A program made the position numbers and the translations under genes. This document shows, piece by piece, positions 8,001-10,230 of a stretch of 10,230 bases of DNA. Below the pieces are notes generated by a model. The model did not search any database. It saw only the letters and a list, made by a program, of their open reading frames with translations, and was not told the origin of the DNA. Within the stretch, counting starts at the first letter, position 1. Every line of letters begins with the position of its first letter. Source of the DNA: Saccoglossus kowalevskii (lineage: Eukaryota; Hemichordata; Enteropneusta; Harrimaniidae); the NCBI RefSeq assembly GCF_000003605.2, contig NW_003147279.1:171276-181505 (forward strand). Reading direction: 5' to 3'.

Positions 8001-9878
8001 ACCTAGGGCACGCAGCTCCAAAAATCTTGTATTATAAAGGGTGGGTGCTCATAACATTTGTGTTCATCATTTACAATATTAAAAGGAATTATTATGTTTC
8101 TTTGGGGAAAACAAAATTGTAAATTAGTTGTGTACTAACTGACTTCCACATTAAAAATGTTCACACAAAAAATATGAACATTTTATTACAATATTAATTA
8201 TGTAACATCGGAATTTACAGATAATTCTGGAAATCAGAAAATTAATAGCGTTTTTGGGAAAACAATCAAAGTCAAGATCTTTATCATTATATTGTTAAAA
8301 CTCTTGATGCAAATCAATTTTTGCCATGGTGTGTTTCTGCATAATATCCCCTGCAACAATGTACTCTGACCTAGCAGGTCAATAGTCCTATTAACCAATC
8401 ACAATGCTGTATCATATTGACCAAATTCTCTGTGAATTTCAAAATATTGACGATGGCATTTTTTTAGTGCATTGTGTTACCCATTAACACCCCATTCACA
8501 CAAGTCATGATAAATACTGTAATTATTCAGAATTATTATACGTTTCCCTAGGATACCGGAAATAATTACCAATTGCTTAGATGAAAGTAATTCTTACCAT
8601 ATGAACACCGTTCACTGACTGAGACGATTCCGTTGATTGGCTCATAACAATCACTTTACGTTCACCTTCCCTCTCAAGGGACTGATATGGCTTTGGTACT
8701 TGTGGCGGTTTGCTTCTTGGTTTTGGTACTGGCTTTGCTGATATTGCTGGTTTGATTTTCGGACTATCTGGTATTTTAGGAGTTCTGGTCAATGTACTAT
8801 TTTCTGGTAACTTTTCTGAATGCATCACAATCTCATGTCTGTCGTGTCTGACAGTGTAACTTGCTGAGTCGCCATTTGATGATTCGTTCCTTGTGAGTGT
8901 TCCTTTTAATGTACTATCAAGGCTTTCAATGGAGGACGTACTTGACGACCGACTTCTTGGTGGACTAGGAGATGTCTCTCTTCTGTTAAAATCTGATGGA
9001 GTTGAAATTCTGGAAGACTGGGAATACTCTCCGTTGTTTCTGTTGTTTCGCAAGTCTGATGCAGAGCCACTCAACGGCATAAATGTGCTTAATGTTTTTT
9101 CCTCTGATTTGACCTTTGACCTCACTGGACTTGGTGACCGCCTAATGACCACCATCTCTCCTGCTGGTTCTGGAGCCGGACTAGCTGATCGATGCACAAT
9201 CACTTCAGCACGGGTTCTATGTAATGGTTTTTTGTAGACATTCTGGGTCACCTCGCTATCTATGGGACTTGTAGGACGCGGAGAAACACCAGGGCTTGGT
9301 GGCTGTTTTCTCAATTCACACAAGGTTTCACTCGCTTTCTTGGTCCTTGCAACTCGTCTCTGTTCCTCTTTGGGTACATGCTAACAAGGAAAACAAACAT
9401 TACAATTCATGTCATGAATGTTACAAGGTCTATTACCACGTCATATCAGCCAGTTTACCTTTCCACCACCGGCTCCTTCTTTTTATCCCAAATCCTGTTT
9501 ATAGTCTGCAGTTTTCTTCAGAAGATTGGGACAAAAATAGCAACATTTTTGAGAGAACTTTGACTCAAATTTTGTCTGTTGGCTCCAAAATTAGGGTTCA
9601 TTTTCAGAAATATTGAAGAATATAAGGAAAAATTGTCAGTTGAAACTGTATAATGAGAATAATGTAACAGTAACAACAATTTAAATGATAATTGAATTGG
9701 TTTTGTGCTACACTATCATACAGTTACACAATGAAAGATGAGATTTTGCTGCATCAGTGCTGCACTACATTTCTTTATTATGAAGCCAATGAAAATGGGA
9801 TATGCTGCTTACATGAGTTGGATCACTGATGCGTTGATTTCTTTTGAAATGAGATTGCACAGGCTCAAAAGCTGCTGT
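4837..9878 (-). CDS. WHRN: Whirlin-like PDZ scaffold protein, 3' part of gene (four exons, joined 9878-9813, 9380-8598, 7901-7719, 5028-4837)
   Basis: The joined exons give about 407 residues plus a TGA stop. They form a long disordered linker followed by a C-terminal PDZ domain. The PDZ domain is diagnostic: its carboxylate-binding loop reads TLGIAVEGG, followed by QPLPKVINIQ, GGSAYHNSNLKRGHVI and AAKVIAEAFKNK. This closely follows the third PDZ domain of vertebrate whirlin as I remember it. The order of Pro-rich linker then last PDZ then stop also fits whirlin, whose vertebrate form is about 900 residues with PDZ1 and PDZ2 earlier; those exons must lie to the right of this window. Known family role: a cytoplasmic scaffold of the Usher type 2 complex and of stereocilia tips (partners include usherin, ADGRV1, myosin XVa). 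The Drosophila homologue dyschronic acts with the BK channel Slowpoke. The role in this organism is inferred. PDZD7 is a paralogous alternative that I consider less likely. Confidence 0.85.
5280..5480 (+). repeat. Dispersed repeat, copy 1
   Basis: The sequence from about 5329 (TTTATAGTCTACACTTTCC) to about 5470 matches 9498-9633 in the same orientation, roughly 80-85% identical by eye. Shared blocks include CTTCAGAAGATTGGG, CAAAAATAGCAA, GTTGGCTCCAAAAT and CAGAAATATTGAAGAA. Similarity is weaker back to about 5280. I see no inverted termini and no poly(A) tail. The family is not recognised. Confidence 0.75.
5676..7590. mobile_element. Candidate repeat-bearing element bounded by imperfect inverted repeats
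   Basis: 5676-5699 reads CAAACCTGTGTATAGTGACT followed by ACCC. The reverse complement of 7568-7590 reads CAAATCTGTGTCAGTGCCTA followed by CCC. They align with about three substitutions and one gap. Between them lie about 235 bases of AT-rich sequence and then the 34-bp array. The end sequence resembles half of the array unit (CCTGCCTATAGTGACCACCC), which suggests the array expanded from one terminus. No target duplication is evident and no transposase is encoded, so mobility is inference. Confidence 0.4.
5935..7580. repeat. 34-bp minisatellite, about 48 copies, built from two related 17-mers
   Basis: On the minus strand each unit is one 17-mer TATAAAGACCACCTGCC joined to a second 17-mer TATAGTGACCACCCCTA; they share TATA and GACCACC (11 of 17 positions). 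Spacing is strictly in register: the variant GTGTTCATTATA recurs at 6077, 6315, 6553, 6655, 6958, 7298 and 7502, intervals of 238, 238, 102, about 303, 340 and 204 bases. Nearly all are multiples of 34, with one or a few single-base deletions. Blocks of seven and ten units are therefore duplicated. The whole array lies within an intron and is transcribed if the gene is. Confidence 0.93.
7591..7718. other. Unique intron sequence next to the donor
   Basis: AT-rich sequence between the minisatellite element and the splice donor at 7717-7718, with an A-run at about 7691-7700. Nothing else is seen. Confidence 0.5.
7719..7901 (-). CDS. WHRN: Exon with ERGERI repeat and the N-terminal part of the last PDZ domain
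   Basis: The exon is 183 bases (61 codons), phase 0 at both ends. The acceptor is TTTGTTTGCAG ending at 7902 and the donor is CAG followed by GTATTTTG. It starts FSEAE, then the charged repeat ERGERI (18 bases per copy, two full copies and a partial third), then GIDDSLPIHCEH. The PDZ domain begins at about residue 30: VIISKTKPTLGIAVEGG gives strand A and the carboxylate-binding loop (TLGI in the GLGF position), then QPLPKVINIQ. The domain is cut by the intron after Q61 and continues in the next exon with YGGSAY. The whirlin family match is strongest across this junction. Confidence 0.88.
7845..7889 (-). repeat. In-frame 18-bp coding repeat (ERGERI)
   Basis: The minus strand carries GAGAGGGGTGAGAGGATT twice perfectly (7872-7889 and 7854-7871, reading right to left), followed by a partial copy GAGAGGGGT. 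It encodes ERGERI, ERGERI, ERG. The perfect identity of the copies points to recent duplication, and length variation between individuals is likely. The repeat lies about four codons inside the exon and just before the PDZ domain. Confidence 0.9.
7902..8597 (-). other. Intron between linker exon and PDZ exon (696 bases)
   Basis: Donor GTAAGA at 8597-8592, acceptor TTTGTTTGCAG ending at 7902, phase 0. AT-rich. It contains an everted AGGTCA pair (TGACCT AGC AGGTCA) at 8367-8381 and nothing else recognisable. The minus-strand open frame at 7808-8002 is mainly the exon's repeat read in another frame. Confidence 0.8.
8598..9380 (-). CDS. WHRN: Large exon encoding the disordered Pro/Ser/Arg-rich linker of the whirlin-like protein
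   Basis: The exon is 783 bases (261 codons), phase 0 at both ends. The acceptor is a TTTTCCTTGTTAG-type site at 9381-9382; in frame, the TAG at the acceptor closes the reading frame upstream. The donor is ATG followed by GTAAGAATT at 8593-8597. The first 20 residues (HVPKEEQRRVARTKKASETL) are basic and may form a helix, perhaps the tail of the second harmonin-like region. The rest is low-complexity. It has proline-directed phosphorylation-type sites (SASPAP, RRSPSPVR, TSPSPPRSRSSS), a Ser-rich stretch, and PxxP-rich segments (AKPVPKPRSKPPQVPKPYQ) that could bind SH3 domains. Vertebrate whirlin has a Pro-rich region in the same place. The open frame on the opposite strand here (8893-9237) is a shadow of this exon. 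Confidence 0.85.
9381..9812 (-). other. Intron upstream of the linker exon (432 bases)
   Basis: Donor GTAAGC at 9812-9807 and acceptor TTGTTTTCCTTGTTAG ending at 9381. It contains the second dispersed repeat copy. If the small exon at 9813-9878 is not real, this is simply part of a longer intron that runs off the window. Confidence 0.55.
9460..9635 (+). repeat. Dispersed repeat, copy 2
   Basis: Partner of the copy at 5280-5480, lying just upstream (in gene direction) of the large linker exon. The core 9498-9633 keeps the same blocks in the same order, with small gaps near 9550. Small open frames on the plus strand here (9296-9616, 9378-9563) are non-coding. Confidence 0.75.
9813..9878 (-). 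CDS. WHRN: Probable small coding exon (22 codons) of the whirlin-like gene
   Basis: On the minus strand a strong polypyrimidine tract ending TTTTTTCAG is followed by 66 bases open in frame, then a donor GTAAGC right after CAT. The peptide is TAAFEPVQSHFKRNQRISDP followed by TH. Both ends are phase 0, matching the phase-0 start of the next exon at 9380, so the junction reads TH then HVPKEEQRR. A 432-base intron separates the two. I do not recognise the peptide. In a whirlin it would fall between PDZ2 and the Pro-rich linker. The evidence is the two good splice sites and the preserved frame only, so this could be an alternative exon or a chance match. Confidence 0.55.
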
Positions 9879-9947
9879 CTGAAAAAACGGAATAAAATGC
9901 AGGATGAGTGCGATGACTGGAATGAGACAATGAGATAGCATGTGTGA

Positions 9948-10230
9948 CATAAAGTGAAGGTATGCCTACTACTTAACATAAAGTGAAGGTATGCCTACTA
10001 CTTAACATAAAGTGAAGGTATGCCTACTATTTAACATAAAGTGAAGGTATGCCAACTACTTAACATAAAGTGAAGGTATGTATACTGCTTAACATAAAGT
10101 GAAGGTAGGCCTACTACTTAACATAAAGTGAAGGTATGCCTACTATTTAACATAAAGTTAAGGTATGTCTACTACTTAACAAAGTGAAGGTATGCCTACT
10201 ATTTAACATAAAGTGAAGGTATGCCTACTA
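9948..10230. repeat. 29-bp minisatellite running off the right edge
   Basis: About ten copies of a 29-base unit made of CATAAAGTGAAGGTATGCC followed by TACTACTTAA, with few substitutions (for example TACTATTTAA, ATGTATACTGC) and one copy with a short deletion near 10180. It lies in the intron upstream of the small exon. The copies are highly similar, so the array is young. Its true length cannot be told from this window. Confidence 0.92.

Noticed and set aside
8893-9237. 114-residue plus-strand open frame
   Set aside because: It lies wholly antisense to the large linker exon, whose frame has the splice sites and the family context.
9296-9616. 106-residue plus-strand open frame
   Set aside because: It covers the exon's antisense, an intron boundary and the dispersed repeat. 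The composition is not coding-like.
9738-9938. 66-residue plus-strand open frame
   Set aside because: The minus strand here has a splice-bounded exon in frame with its gene, which explains the open region better.

Overview
The window looks like an animal nuclear genome, probably a marine or other invertebrate (a lophotrochozoan such as a mollusc is my guess, not shown by the sequence). The DNA is AT-rich, the one recognisable gene is split by GT-AG introns, no bacterial operon structure or ribosome binding sites are seen, and about 30% of the window is minisatellite and transposon-derived sequence.

The main gene lies on the minus strand, read from right to left. It is the 3' part of a whirlin-like (WHRN / Drosophila dyschronic family) PDZ scaffold gene. 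Four exons can be placed by splice sites and reading frame: a probable 22-codon exon (9813-9878), a 261-codon exon for a disordered Pro/Ser/Arg-rich linker (8598-9380), a 61-codon exon carrying an ERGERI repeat and the first part of the last PDZ domain (7719-7901), and a terminal exon completing that PDZ domain and ending in TGA (4837-5028). Every junction is phase 0. A possible poly(A) signal (ATTAAA, minus strand) lies at 4773-4778. The earlier exons (PDZ1, PDZ2, harmonin-like domains) would lie beyond the right edge.

The left half is mostly gene-free. A CpG-richer open frame at 85-252 could be the last exon of a plus-strand neighbour, convergent with the whirlin-like gene. After it come an unremarkable AT-rich stretch with two copies of a nuclear-receptor DR1-like site (1201-1237), a minisatellite of about 39-42 bp units with a 189-bp higher-order period (1537-1980), and a 70-bp minisatellite (2243-3308). 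The 70-bp array is interrupted by a clean 451-bp transposon-like insertion (2366-2816) with 52-bp terminal inverted repeats and a TTA target duplication, so it is probably a non-autonomous PIF/Harbinger-type MITE.

The largest intron of the gene (5029-7718) holds a very regular 34-bp minisatellite of about 48 copies (5935-7580). It seems to be the interior of a longer element bounded by imperfect inverted repeats (5676-5699 and 7568-7590). A second dispersed repeat occurs in two introns in the same orientation (about 5280-5480 and 9460-9635). A 29-bp minisatellite (9948-10230) runs off the right edge. I see no RNA gene, CRISPR array, virus or prokaryotic system.
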